DNA of 64,000 bases, taken from assembly GCA_013365325.1 (NCBI GenBank), contig JABVXV010000008.1, positions 434,001 to 498,000 on the forward strand. Reading direction: 5' to 3'. How positions within the stretch are numbered: position 1 is the stretch's first letter; each line of letters starts with the position of its first letter. The notes below the pieces were generated by a model that had not been told where the DNA came from, made no database searches, and was given only the letters and a program-made list of their open reading frames with translations. Source of the DNA: Dipetalonema caudispina. Its lineage: Eukaryota > Nematoda > Chromadorea > Rhabditida > Onchocercidae. Positions 1 to 12,023 of this stretch are shown piece after piece. The position numbers were made by a program, and so were the translations under genes.

Positions 1-3000
1 GTATATCGGATGATGTGGGAAGCGTATCTGGTGACGAAAGATGCAAGTCGGTAGGTAAAAGTGCTGTTGCTGAATTTGCTCTCAAATGTATATGCACGAA
101 TCCGGCACGCGTTCCGGATGATGTTCGCCCATGATGTACGCATCTGAAATCATTATGACTAGAAATCAGGACTATGAGTCAACACCATGCCTGAAACTGA
201 TTAAAGTCACCTTAGGTAAAGGAAGAGTAACAGTACTGAAAAATTCGCTTTACGCTTTGATCTAGAATCAGAATACTTAAATGATTAAGCATTACGGCTA
301 TGCTACAATTTACGACTGCAATTGTAACCGATATTAACAGTATTGTTCACATAAATTCCTCAGATTTAAGTATAAGCTGTAACTGCCTAACGTTGAATTA
401 TTTTTGCATAAAATGCAGTAATTTAATGCTGAAAGCTATTGTATTATAAAGTTTAAAAAACCAGAGCTATAATCTGAATCAATTTTGTCTTTTATCTACG
501 CTATGTAAATTATAAAAGGATACCGGTTACGGGAACGTTCTGTTGTAAAACAGCGTCTATCAGCAATTTTCAGACGCATTTGCTCCATACGCGCCATATC
601 TTCGCGGAACCTAAATATGATAACTTTAAAAACAAAATTCAAAAAAGTCTAGGAAGTCATGTTGATGGGTTAATAAATGTAGAAAATACAGAATACAATA
701 AAAGTTTCAGATTCAACTACGCATTTGAAATCTTTCAAACTAATTTTAACAAATATAAAATAACAACATACCTGCGATCATCATTATTCCTAATGCGATC
801 AATTTCTCTTTCCAACAAACTTGTTCTGCTTTCTGAACTTTTGCGCTCGTCTTCCAGTTTTTCGGACAGTCTTTCTTTCTCTTCCGTTAATTCCGCTATC
901 TTACGATCTTTCTCACTTTTTTCTTCTTCCATTTTTTTTAGTTTGCCAGAACTTGAAAAGTTTTGACGAAATCAACAAATACAAGGCCTGGTCACGAAAA
1001 ATGGACAAGTCTTTCAATGTTTTACGAAACTAAACATTTCAGAATATGAACTAACAGTGTATCCGACTGTGTAGCTATCGCCATTTTATTTCGCTGCATT
1101 TCCTCGTGAAATTTGGCTTCTAGTTCAATAACATTCTTTTCCAACTGTGCAATAATATCCTCTAAACAGGAAAAACTCTTCAGAAGTAATGACACAAATA
1201 CTCTAAAAAACCTTGTGTTTACCCGTGATAAGAAACTTCCAAACCATAAAAGAATTTCAACGCGCATGTTTGCTGTCAGTATATGAAAAAGTACCTTTCG
1301 CATGAAGAGTCTTTTTGAGCTTTGTTAACTCATCATTTTCTGGATTTCTAGCACTCGAACCCTTTTTCACTCCAACTGAAACACTTTCTTTAGCCAGCTG
1401 CATTTTCAGTTGAGCATTTTCCATCTCAAGTTGTGCCCTTTCGCGGTTCCATTCATCTTCTCGAGATCGTTTATCGAACATTGATTTCTGAGAATAATCG
1501 TAAAATTTTGAGCCATATACATTATGAAATAAGAACGAAATCATTTTAGAAAACAAATAAGAGTAACAAACTTCAACAGCTTTCTGCAACGATTCGGCCC
1601 TTTCTACTCTCTCCGTAAGCTCCTCCACTTCTTTTTCTTTCCTCCATGCTTTTTCTTGTGCATTTCCAAGAGCCTTCTCCAAAATCTAAAAGAAAGAAAC
1701 ATGTTCAACCAAAGAGAAAAAAGAAAGTAGTGATCAGTTAACAAAAACAAGTCGAAGGCGAACCTGAATATGATTCCTTTGATCCTTCAAGGTAACTTCC
1801 AATGCTTCAATATCCATTTTCTGGCGTTCTTTACATGTTATCAATTCTTTATCTGAAAATACACAAGTTTCAAAAAATCAGACCTCAAGCATTACAAAAA
1901 AAAAAATAAACAGAAAAACAAGTTTTCTACAGAACGACATTGCTATAAAACCATGGTGAATTATTTTGATTTACTAAGATCTCTTTCCCACAAATCCAAA
2001 CTTCAAGGCATATGAAAAATAAACAAACTCTGGGGAATGATTTCATTGAGTAACAAATTAAGCTTGTTAATTTGTTCTGATTGATCTTCTGCCTGTATCC
2101 TTCGTATTAATTCAGCAATTTTCGTTCGCAACATTTCGTTTTCAGAAGCATACCTATAAACATTTTTAGTAAATAATAATAAAAGCAACCTGATGTAAGA
2201 CTGTGATAGAAAAGGGAGCATAACAATATAAACCAGAAAACAAAATACATAAAAATAAAGACTCAAAAATGCTTCACTACAAGATATTGTCCCATAATTA
2301 TATAAGAAGTTCACTGTTTTATCAACTCTGAGCACACCTCGCTATCTGTTGCTCCATTTTCATACGTGCTGCTTTCTCAAGATTGTCCTGCCTCTCCTTC
2401 TGTGCCGTTAAATTTTCATACTCCTTTTCGATAGTTTCATAGGCTTTTTCCAACTTAAAAAATCAAAAATTGGTGCTAAGACATTTAACCATAGAAAACT
2501 GAAGACTATTAAAACTAGCTAACTAACAATTCATCAATATAAAATGCTTGTATCACAAGTGATAAAAACGGAAACACATATTAAACCTTAAAAACATGCC
2601 AAAAATTAAATGAAGAGAAAAGAACCTGTTGTAAACGGCTGGCTTTAATAGTTAGGAAATCGCACTGTTGCTTCAGCGCAGAATTTTCGTCTTGTAATGC
2701 TCGAACTAAATTTTGATTAGCAATAAGCTGTGCTTTCAAATTCGCATATTCGCTTCCATCAAATGGTGGACTGGGATGATAAACTGGCGAAACAGATTCT
2801 GTAACTCTGAAATTTCAATCTCACTTATACCTTTATGATAAAGTAGATTACTAAGTGTAATAAAGTGCATATAAACAATTCCTCATGCTATAAACGCAGT
2901 TTTAATATTTCTACCTTTACTATGTACTCTTTTACTAATAACTGAGGCAATACCAAAATGCTAGCGAACTATAATTGTATTTTGATAATTGATAATAATT

Positions 3001-4317
3001 GTATTTTTTTACCTATGTGCCGTTAATTACTTTTTTTACTTACTTACATGGTAAGTGCTGTTGATTAAAATACAATTATCAATGTAATATAACAAACAAA
3101 CAATTCGTTTTTCTGATCGTCGATTATTATGAGACATGATTGTGAATGACTCATCGGCACCTATGCGCCGTTAATTATTTTTTTTTTTTACTTACTTATA
3201 TGGTAAGTGCTGTTAATAAAAATACAGTTATCAAAGTATTATGACAAACAAACAATTCGTTTTTCTGATCGTTGATTGTTATGAGGCATGGTTGTGAATG
3301 ACTCATCGGTGGCATTTGCTGTTGAGCTGTAGTTGCAGATGAAGTTGCAAAGCTTCTAAAATAAAAGAATGTTATTTTCAAAGAAAAACAAGATAGAATA
3401 TTGTATTTCTTACAAGTAATCCCTACTGAAAAGCATATTCCGATGAAACATTAAAATTACCAAGCGCTCAATAAAATATAAATGACTAATTTTTCTTGTA
3501 TTTTTATTACCTAGAAAAACCGAAGTAACTGGAGCTAAACACAAGAATTTCTTTTCCGTGAGACATGAGAAGTTTTAGAGAAAGATACACTGAAGAAACG
3601 TATAAAAAATACTTACTTGATGAGTTCATGACTGGTCCGATTTGATAGTTGCTGCTGCTGCTGAATTACTTGTGACTGATATTTGTTAATCATTTGCTGT
3701 AATTTGGTATCTTCCACTCCATCAATTTCAGTATTATCCACTATAAATAATAATGATCTATAAAGCAACAGCAATGCAAATAGTTTTAAAGAACTGGTCT
3801 AACTCAATTTAATTAATTTTATTTGAAAATTTCTGGGAAAAAAGTGAAGCAGTCAAGTGCAGTGAACCCGAAAAAAGCAAAACTCAATTACTTCAGTTTT
3901 CTTCAATTACAGTAACCAACAACAGTTCATTTTCATTCATACTACTACCATTTCTTGAATACATCTAGGGAAGTCAGAGTATCAACACGAAATGTTTTGG
4001 CACTCATCTAAACTAACAAGCATTACTATTTGGTCCAATCGAAGCACCGATATTTCTTACCAGATGATTCAAAGATTAACAATTTTAGACAATAACGCTA
4101 TGCTGAACAATGGATTTGAAATTAAAATAGAAAGAATGAAAAGTGACAGACCTTGCTGAGCATTTATTTTATTGCTTGAAGTAGAAATATTATGAGCCTC
4201 ATGTAATAATGAGTTGAGAATTCGACCTTCCTGCAAATGCATGGGACTTACTGCATGTACACGTCGATCGCGTGGTTCTATCGACCAACTTCGCAGTTCG
4301 CGTCGTTCGCCATCCAT
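1..4317 (-). CDS. AMOT: Angiomotin-family coiled-coil scaffold protein (3' end outside window)
   Basis: Thirteen exons can be joined in frame on the minus strand: 4317-4152, 3740-3617, 3355-3254, 2806-2626, 2453-2338, 2153-2029, 1852-1764, 1685-1572, 1487-1295, 1161-1056, 951-772, 610-524 and 143 to beyond 1, giving about 575 residues so far. Most of the product is charged coiled coil. The family call rests on segments resembling the angiomotin coiled-coil region: an LEKALGNAQ motif followed by alternating K/E heptads (exon 1685-1572), an ESLQKAVE-type segment, and an N-terminal LQEGRILNSLLHEA stretch like the family's QEQLRYG region. A short polyglutamine run lies in exon 2. In vertebrates angiomotins are junctional scaffolds that bind actin and the Hippo effector YAP; that role is known for the family and inferred here. 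The ATG at 4317 is the first of the long frame. I saw no PPxY motif in the visible part. The exon at 1-143 is the least certain. Confidence 0.8.
3012..3310. repeat. Tandem duplication of about 150 bp spanning an intron/exon boundary
   Basis: Two adjacent, slightly diverged copies lie at about 3012-3160 and 3161-3310. Both begin with CCTATG(T/C)GCCGTTAATTA, pass through a T-run and a CTTACTTA tract, and end in a GAATGACTCATCGG segment. The right-hand copy contains the last part of the angiomotin exon 3355-3254 and its GTTTGTTTGT donor. The left-hand copy is in the intron and carries a mutated version of the same exon tail without its own acceptor. Confidence 0.85.
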
Positions 4318-5094
4318 GACCTTCCCGTTCGCAGTGTCACCCTAACTGATTAGTGAAAAAATTATTTTTTCGAATCTGAAAAAAAATATGTTCATATCAT
4401 CTGGAGATAGTAACATAAAAATTGACACTAATGCTTTAGTTAAAGATAGTAACGTTATTCCCATTTCAAAATGTTATAGTATATGTCGCAGGACAAAGGA
4501 AGTTCTTCAAGATTAGTCAAAAGAAATCTATCCGTAACGATTATACAACATCGGACCATAATGCTCTCATCATATTCTATCAATGTATTGACCTTTGACC
4601 ACTGAAAACACTTCCTATCTGAAAACATCAAATGTACAACGATAACATACACACGTACACCATACATACCTCTCACCTCGATTACACCAACATGCAGTCA
4701 GATTTAACGCGGTTCTCGGGATTCTCGATTCCGGGTGTTTTGTCGAGGTACCGTCTTTTTTTCCATCAGTGTAATTTAGGGAGTGGATTTGATTGGTTTT
4801 TGTTTGCAATACCATTTAACCTTCAATTTTCCATGACACGTGCACATCTTCCTCACCTAAGTAATACCAATGGTAGTTAGGTTCTGTTATCATCACATTC
4901 GATCATTCCATATTCTATAGATTCCTATTCGGTAGGAACAATTTATCTTACCTGTTTTCACTCTACTTTCGTATCTTTTAGTATAATTGTTCAATATGAG
5001 TTCCATATTTAGGTGTACCGAACCATTTTTGTGTGTGAATGAGGATTTTGGTTGAATTCCTCAAGAACGGAAATAGAATTTCAGATTTTGTTAG
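4318..5094. promoter_or_regulatory. Divergent intergenic region between the angiomotin and SELENOT genes
   Basis: This 0.78 kb stretch separates two divergently transcribed start codons and so should hold both promoters and 5' untranslated regions. No convincing coding exon or RNA gene is visible in it. A TTTCAG acceptor at its right end is listed separately. Confidence 0.5.
5079..5084 (+). promoter_or_regulatory. Putative trans-splice acceptor for SELENOT
   Basis: TTTCAG lies 10 bases before the ATG at 5095, with no in-frame coding exon visible upstream. In nematodes such a site is usually where the spliced leader is joined. This is inferred from position and motif only. Confidence 0.45.
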
Positions 5095-6965
5095 ATGATT
5101 ACGAATCAAGTTGGTACAGTTATCTTAGGCATAGCTTTGCTCTTGTCCTTACGAGATATCTACGGACATTCCAAAGATGAATATGATGATGATGAGATGT
5201 TTAAAAAGGAATTTGGTGATGAGGTTGGTTTCTTTATAAATTCCTGCGAAAAAGCAATCAGTTCACATTGTTATGGGATAAAGTGCGTAGACTGTTTTCT
5301 TCGTTGGATCATAAATTGGTTTCATCTGATCTTCTCAGCATTTCCAAAAGAACTTTCTGTTCCAGAAGATTGGTGAGAAATTGGAAGATGCAGACCAAAT
5401 TCGAGTTAGGCAAGGATCAACTCACTTCACTGCACCACCTCATACTACTAAGAAACTTCCTAGCATGAAGTTTTTATTTTGGTTAGGTTTACATTTACGA
5501 TTTAGAAGAATATTACAAAAGATAATCTTCACCACATTTCCATTTAGTCCTTTTGGTACACAGTTGAACTTCAGCTCAAACTTGCCTTATACTTAGTCTA
5601 ATCGTACATAGTAAAATTGTGGTAAAGTGAGTTTGTACTAAATTCATACCAAAAAGCATGATAAAGCATTATTTTTGTAACTTCAAATACATGCACTGTT
5701 GCAGCGTTTCGTGTGGTTACCGGCAAGCATTTGATGAATTCTCTCGTTACATACATGAGAAGTATCCTTCAATGAGAATTGATGGTGCGAATTATTCACC
5801 TAAAACATGGAAAAACATTTTGGCGCAAGTTGGGAATTATTCTCTTGTTTAGTCTACATTATTGTTTAAAACTTAATATTATTTAAAAATATGGTTTGGA
5901 AAAACTTAGAATAAATTGAACTTTATCTTATTTCATTATCTTTCTTAAACAACAAAAGCTCAGAACCGAGCAGCGATTACTTAATTTTGTAAACCAGATG
6001 CATGGTCTACGTAGTTAGCTAATCACTGCATAGCATTGGGTTTTTGTTGTTTAAACTCTAACAAAATGTCCTATAAGTTAACTATCCGATATTACCTTCG
6101 TTAAGTAGAGTTTGAGGTCATATTAGGTTTGTATGGATTAATTAACTTAGTAGGACCGAACAATCTTAGTAGAACTGAACAATTAATTTGATCCATTAGT
6201 AGTGCTACATTTTTGGATAAAAATTGCCGAAATATGTTTCAGATTATTGGATTGGGGAAAATAGTGCTCATTGTGTTGATTGTAATGGGGCAAGATCCGT
6301 TCGCATCGATAGGACAGCCGACACCGCGCATTTTTACATGGGCCTTGAATAATAAAGTTTCATCGTGCATGATGTTGTTTCTTCTTTCTAACACGATTGA
6401 AAGTTAGTTGTTTGGTTTTGACCAGCACAATCTTCGAAATCAGAATTTTAATATTATTTTCATAATTACTATTTGATACATCTGTTCGAGTGTTGTGAAC
6501 AGAATGATACATCTTTACCCGCATCTTGAATTATTATTAAGTGAGTCAGACATAAGACTGATTTGTCCTTAACACTGAAGTGGTTTTTCTGAAAATAAAT
6601 TGATGGAAATTTCTTAATTTGACGTGTTTTAGGAGTGGCTTTATGTGTAGAGAACTCGTTTATTTGAATTCAGAGTTAAATATGAAGTAGCTTCTTGTTC
6701 TTACTTTAGTTTGCTCTCCATTCCAGGCTCTCTTATGTCAACGGGAGCGTTCGAAATTTATTTGGGTGATGAACAGATATGGTCAAAGCTTGAAAGTGGG
6801 CGAGTACCATCACCATCAGAGCTAGTTCAAATTGTCGACCAACAAATGGAACTGCAGGGTGCAAAAGTGGGTTTTCTATCAACTAATTTTTCCAATTTGA
6901 CTTGATAGTCTCTCAGTTTTCATTTATTTCAGGTTTCCGATACATTTGCATTTGATTCGTCTTGA
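5095..6965 (+). CDS. SELENOT: Selenoprotein T orthologue, cysteine form (thioredoxin-like ER protein)
   Basis: Six exons join in frame: 5095-5223, 5366-5481, 5705-5828, 6243-6402, 6727-6866 and 6933-6965 (TGA), giving 233 residues. The first ~24 residues form a hydrophobic signal peptide, followed by an acidic segment. The redox motif appears across the 5481/5705 junction as CVSC followed by GYRQAF; vertebrate SELENOT has CVSU, so Sec is replaced by Cys and no SECIS element is needed. Later family signatures are IDGANY, a hydrophobic segment ending in GQDPFAS, NKVSSCMMLFLLSN, MSTGAFEI and WSKLESG. The length exceeds the human protein (about 195) because of the longer N-terminus. Family role: ER-resident thioredoxin-fold oxidoreductase linked to calcium and redox homeostasis. 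It is transcribed divergently from the angiomotin gene. Confidence 0.95.
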
Positions 6966-9214
6966 TAAGCCGTCGAAATGACTACCCGTTCAAAAACATA
7001 TGCAGTTTGGTGGTTAAGTTACTGAATTTTGTTGTCTCTTTAGACTTGTACATGAGCTTAATTTTTCCCAAATGTTTCCACTTCCTCGCTGTTTAGATGG
7101 CGAAGTGATTCGAAAGTTTTTCGACTTTTTTCTCTCATTTTTACAGTGCAACTTTTGTTATTTACGAAGACGATAATTACATGAGCTGGAGAAAAAGAAG
7201 TGATGAAATTTTAATAATGGAGCTACATTAGCTTACAAATTTTTATATACCTCGACCCTATTGAGAGTATTTTGCTTTCAGTAATGAGTCGAGATCTCTT
7301 GAATTACTATGTCCATGAATGTTTTACCGCTTATTTTTGCATCTTTACTTATTTGTTCAATCCCAGGTTTTTCTGGTTCAGTAGGCAGTTTCTGATCTTT
7401 GGCCATCGCCGTGTCTTATGCCAGCATTCACTATCATCATCTCGAGAATATTAAATTGTATTCTAATCTTTCCTTTTCATCTTTCAATTTTCAATTCTAT
7501 TCAATTGCAAAGATTTTTGGACGGAGAACCAACTTAATTTAGACGGAACTTAATTTTTGAAAGTCATTTATATACCGAATCAGTTTCGTAATGGAGTTTT
7601 TATTCATCTCTCGCAGTGTTGTTGTTAGCATCGTGTTGCTGGGCCAAACATTTCAAGGTTCAAAAAAATGTCATTTGAGGTTCGATTGTTGGTTAAAATT
7701 AGCTGATTTCAGAATAAGAATCAGAACCAATCATCTAGATTCTTGACGTCGCGAACTTGTTGCCGCATTTTTCCCATACATTTCATCATTGATTAACGTC
7801 AACAGTATAAGAGATACGTCAACCGATTCTTCGCTCTTTATCCTGAGGGTTGGATTTCACAAACTGATGAGATTAAGGTAATCACTGAAATTTAAGCCAA
7901 AGGCGTTAACCAATCGTATCCACAGGCTTCCTCAATTTAGTCACTCGTTTTCGAATCTTCCTTTCACTTCATTCTATTTAAAAATGGAGATACCTGATCA
8001 GAACTTTGAGTGAAGCGAAAAAGTTCTACTATCAAATCTGATTCTCGCAGTGAAGAATACCAAAAAAGTTTATCTCAATGTCCGGAGAACTTTATTCTTG
8101 AAACCAAGTACTGCAAAAACAAGTGCATGGTAGTTATAAATAACGAATGAGCGAAAATTTCCGAGACAAAAATTCATGCATCTTATCTATGCTTAACAAA
8201 AAAAAAAAAAAAAAATTCCTGCGCATAATGATATAACATGTAGCATACCATGTACATTACTACTAGTTCATCAACAATGGATAGAGCATTCTAAGGAGCT
8301 GAATTAACTGTGCACCAATATTTTGTAGATTTCACTCTTACAAAAAGTAGGTGTCCTGCGACGAATCTAAGTTCAATCGGACATCTAGGGAAATCACTGT
8401 TCACTTAGAACAAGATCCAAACTTCATAATAATAACAATTAGGAATCAGGAAGAGTTCTAAAAAAAGTCAATGATTTAATCGAAGATTTGAGGTAATATA
8501 TGGAACAAGTATTTCTATCAAAATGTAAAACGGTTGGGCTAATTTTTCAACAAAATAAAAAATTGAGAGACTGTGAAACAAAAAATAAGAAACCACTAAA
8601 TGACGTTGGATTAAATCGAGAAAATTTATTGAAAATGAGAACAATGATAGGCATATCTTAATGTAGAAAGAAAATAAACTTAATTTCAGAAAGACTTCAT
8701 ATGCTTAAACAGTTTTATTCCCCAAATTAGGAGGAATAGAACTTGGACAGGGAAACACTAAAAAAGTACTTTGCCTAATTATTTTAAATACAGCACAATA
8801 CAACATGAGCAGAATTGAGGCAAAATATAAAAACTACACAAGCTCCTGGATCATATGCAAAGAAATGTTTGCAGACACCAACTCCAAGTTCTCTCTATAG
8901 TTAAGCGAATTCAAATAGGGAAAGATGTTTTATGCAGAAATGTCACTGCTGTGCAATCTGCTTTTTTTTCAATTAAAGATAAAAAATCTCTAATTCCCAA
9001 CCACTATTACGGAAATTTCAAGTAAGCATTGTTGTCTACAAACTGTATTAATATCTCACTATGAATTTGATCACAACAGGGCAGAAATCGAAGTTGTAAA
9101 TAGAGAGATAGTGGGTAGCCTGCTAAGATCATGGAGCAGTTAGAAAAGCATTTCATTCAGTTAAGTAAAAATGAAAACAAATTGCTTTACACACATGTAA
9201 AAAAAAAAAGAAGC
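6966..9214. other. Intergenic region between convergent SELENOT and CAB39 genes
   Basis: This 2.2 kb stretch lies between two convergent stop codons. No exon with family similarity or consistent splice sites was found. It contains an A18 run at about 8198-8215. The 3' untranslated regions of both neighbours must lie here, but their ends cannot be placed with confidence. Confidence 0.5.
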
Positions 9215-12001
9215 TCATGCTTTCATATCCTGTATTTGTTTGATGAGATAAGCCTTCTCATCATTGAACTGCTCATCTTCTGTACGGTCTGTATGGAAAT
9301 TAGTAAGGAATTCGACCAGTTTCTCCTTATTCCTCAATAAAATATCAGCAACAGCCTTCGATTTGTTCGGATTTGCCACAAAAACCTAAACAGTTAAAAC
9401 ATTCAATCTATCGGTGGATTATAATAATTTGTTCGTTGAAATCTTTACTTAACATGACCACGAAGTATTTCAATCCTTTTTGCATCTAACTAACTCCTGA
9501 CAAACTTTTGAATCGGCCATATATAGAACTATAAACTCGACCTTAAAGGTTCAGCAAAAATGACTTGTTTAATGAAGAGACATCTTAAATTTTGAACCAT
9601 ATCCATAGGGAAACAAATGATTTTTTTAAAAAAATTCCACTTCTCCATACCCAACTTTAAATTAATTTAAAATTATTGAGAAATTAGAGAGTAAACCTTA
9701 AACACGTGAAATGCTTCAAATTGTATGCTACGACTTTTCTCCTTCAGCATATTCATCATAAGTTTAAGATTGTCCGCATTATTGATATATCTCGTCATTA
9801 TATTAAAATTGTGGCGATCCAGTAATAACTCGCCTAACAACTGAAAGAGATAAAAATCATCAAACAGAATAATTCTTCCATCGATCAAAGTATTTCTTTA
9901 CAGTTTCATAACAAATTATCAACAATCATGCTGACAATTAATAAATTCCACGACAAGAATGCAAACCTTTAACGACTGTCTTCTTGTAACATAATTTTCT
10001 GAATTCAATAAATTTTGATAGGCCTGGAAAAACTCGTCGTATTTGCTATCCAGAAATTCAGCACAAACTGCCTTGTGTCTCGTGACTAATTCTTTAAACG
10101 TCGAAAATGCATCTGATGCAATGTCAAAAGTAGATACCTGTAAGAAAGAAACATTAGCTGAGACTATGACTATGTTTTATCTCAAGAGTTCAACCAAGAA
10201 ACAGTTTAGGAATTTCATTTCATTAATGATCCCGTCTCTACTGAAAATTCCAAACAGTCAAGTGGCAAGGCAAACAACCTCATTATAGGCGATACAGCAG
10301 CATGTTTAGCAGACTGAATAATATTTTTGTACTCATTAATAATACTTTTTACTCATTTACTGTAGTCATTAATTTCGATATTCATAAATCCGAAAAATTT
10401 GTCAAATTTATCATGGTTTACAAATAAAATATGCTACTGTGCTCGCACATTACTCACCGTCCGTATTTAAATAAAGTTTTCATTACAGTCTGGAACCCAT
10501 TTGCTTAAAAACACACGTCAGCATATATAAGATTATGCCGAATACCGATTATTTCTCTTATTACCGAACGCTTACTGGGTCGAAAGCTTGAAACGTTAGA
10601 AGTTGCCAACCGGTAAAATAAAGGTCATCTTCTCGTAAAAGCAAAAGCTAACCTCAACATAATCGAAGAATTTGTAAAAATCATTGCCATAAAGAACCAA
10701 TTTTGCAAGATTTTCATGCCGGATACATTCCCTTAACATACTACCACAAGTAACAGCTATCTCAGGAGTTTCATACCTGCAGAAGAAAGATACCTACTGA
10801 TTGCAAATTACATAATCAATTCTTGGAAGTTACTAATGGAACAAATAATGCTAATGAATCATCAAGATGAATTTCCAAACTGTGTGAAACCAAATCGCTT
10901 TCTTTTTGCTCAATCTACATGCCTTGTTAAACGAAAGCATATCTTTTTCTGCCATCATATAAATATTTAGAATAGTTTTCAAAATAAATTCCATTTCCGT
11001 ATTCAATCCATCAATGGCTCAGCAACTTAGTGCTTATATAACAAAATATTCTATCTCCGAATAAAAATCTCGTTAAAGCAAGTATTCATTGTACCGAAAA
11101 ATTTACTATTTATAAAAAAAATCCGTCCCAGCGTTTTTCAACGATTACTTACTCATCCCATTTCCATTTTCTCCGTAAAATAACGCTTTTTTTTAATAAA
11201 AATTTATTCGCAGTCTCATACGATTACCACCGACGATGTACTTCACAGAGCTTGATGAATTTTACTACTACTATTTGGAATGATAGATGTCAAAGGCCGA
11301 CCCTTTAACAAGTGCCTCAAGAATCTGTGGTCGTGTATGCACATATTCCACCGTTGGTGAACGCGTTCCAATCTGTCGTCGCAGGAGATTGTTGAAAATT
11401 TGCGCAACATCCTTTTTTGCTTCAAAGTCAAGCTTTGTCAAGTTCTGGATAAGCATTGGAAGAATGGATGAATTGTACGATTCTTGAGCCAGTTGTGCTA
11501 CCTATAAAAACCATTGCTTTTTGTGCGTGAGACAGCATCATGCTTCGGTTTCGATCGTTCAAGTTTTAACTCGGAGTCACTGCTATCAGTATTACACAAA
11601 CATATGAATTTTAACAGCTTTAACCAGGAAATAGCATGAAACTTTGTAAAGTGAAATTTTCCAAAGCTAATATTAATGTCCTCAAGAAGCGTACATATTT
11701 TAGATTTATGCCGAAGGAAACAAGATTTTCCGCTGAATGAATCACAGAAGTCAGTGTCAAGTCTTGGAAGAAATCCAAAAAATTTCCGGAAGAAACTAAC
11801 CTGTTCCATATGTGGCTCCTGACTTTCTTGTCCATAAATGATACCTTTGATTGCCTGTAATGATTTACTCACTTCTTCTGCAACTTTTTCATTTTTTTTA
11901 TCTCCTCGTTCCAATTTTTCCAATTGTGTTAGTGAGTCTTTCAAATTTTTTACGATATCCGGTGGTGATTTGTGCGATTTGCCAAACAGTGGCAAGGGCA
12001 T
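9215..12001 (-). CDS. CAB39: Mo25/CAB39 calcium-binding protein 39 orthologue, kinase scaffold
   Basis: Six exons on the minus strand: 12001-11801, 11501-11302, 10776-10653, 10137-9967, 9840-9697 and 9385-9215 (TGA), giving 336 residues against about 341 for human CAB39. It begins [20 protein letters not shown], the family start. Diagnostic segments follow in order: [82 protein letters not shown], and [15 protein letters not shown] near the C-terminus. Mo25 is an armadillo-like helical scaffold that binds STRAD with LKB1 and also activates STE20-family kinases. The intron after 11302 has an unusual GTCGGC donor; the phase and the protein match on both sides leave no better choice. Nothing suggests a broken gene. 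Confidence 0.97.
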
Positions 12002-12017
12002 TGTGAAACAATAAAAG

Positions 12018-12023
12018 CTGAAA
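12018..12023 (-). promoter_or_regulatory. Putative trans-splice acceptor for CAB39
   Basis: On the minus strand TTTCAG ends 16 bases before the CAB39 ATG at 12001. Its distance and sequence match nematode spliced-leader acceptor sites. No upstream coding exon was found. Confidence 0.45.

Noticed and set aside
580..1033. Plus-strand open frames over the angiomotin gene
   Set aside because: They overlap minus-strand exons with good splice sites and family similarity and are antisense shadows.
3254..3355. Reading the angiomotin exon on to the in-frame stop near 3196
   Set aside because: A GTTTGT donor at 3253 restores the phase into the next exon, and the extra sequence belongs to the tandem duplicate.
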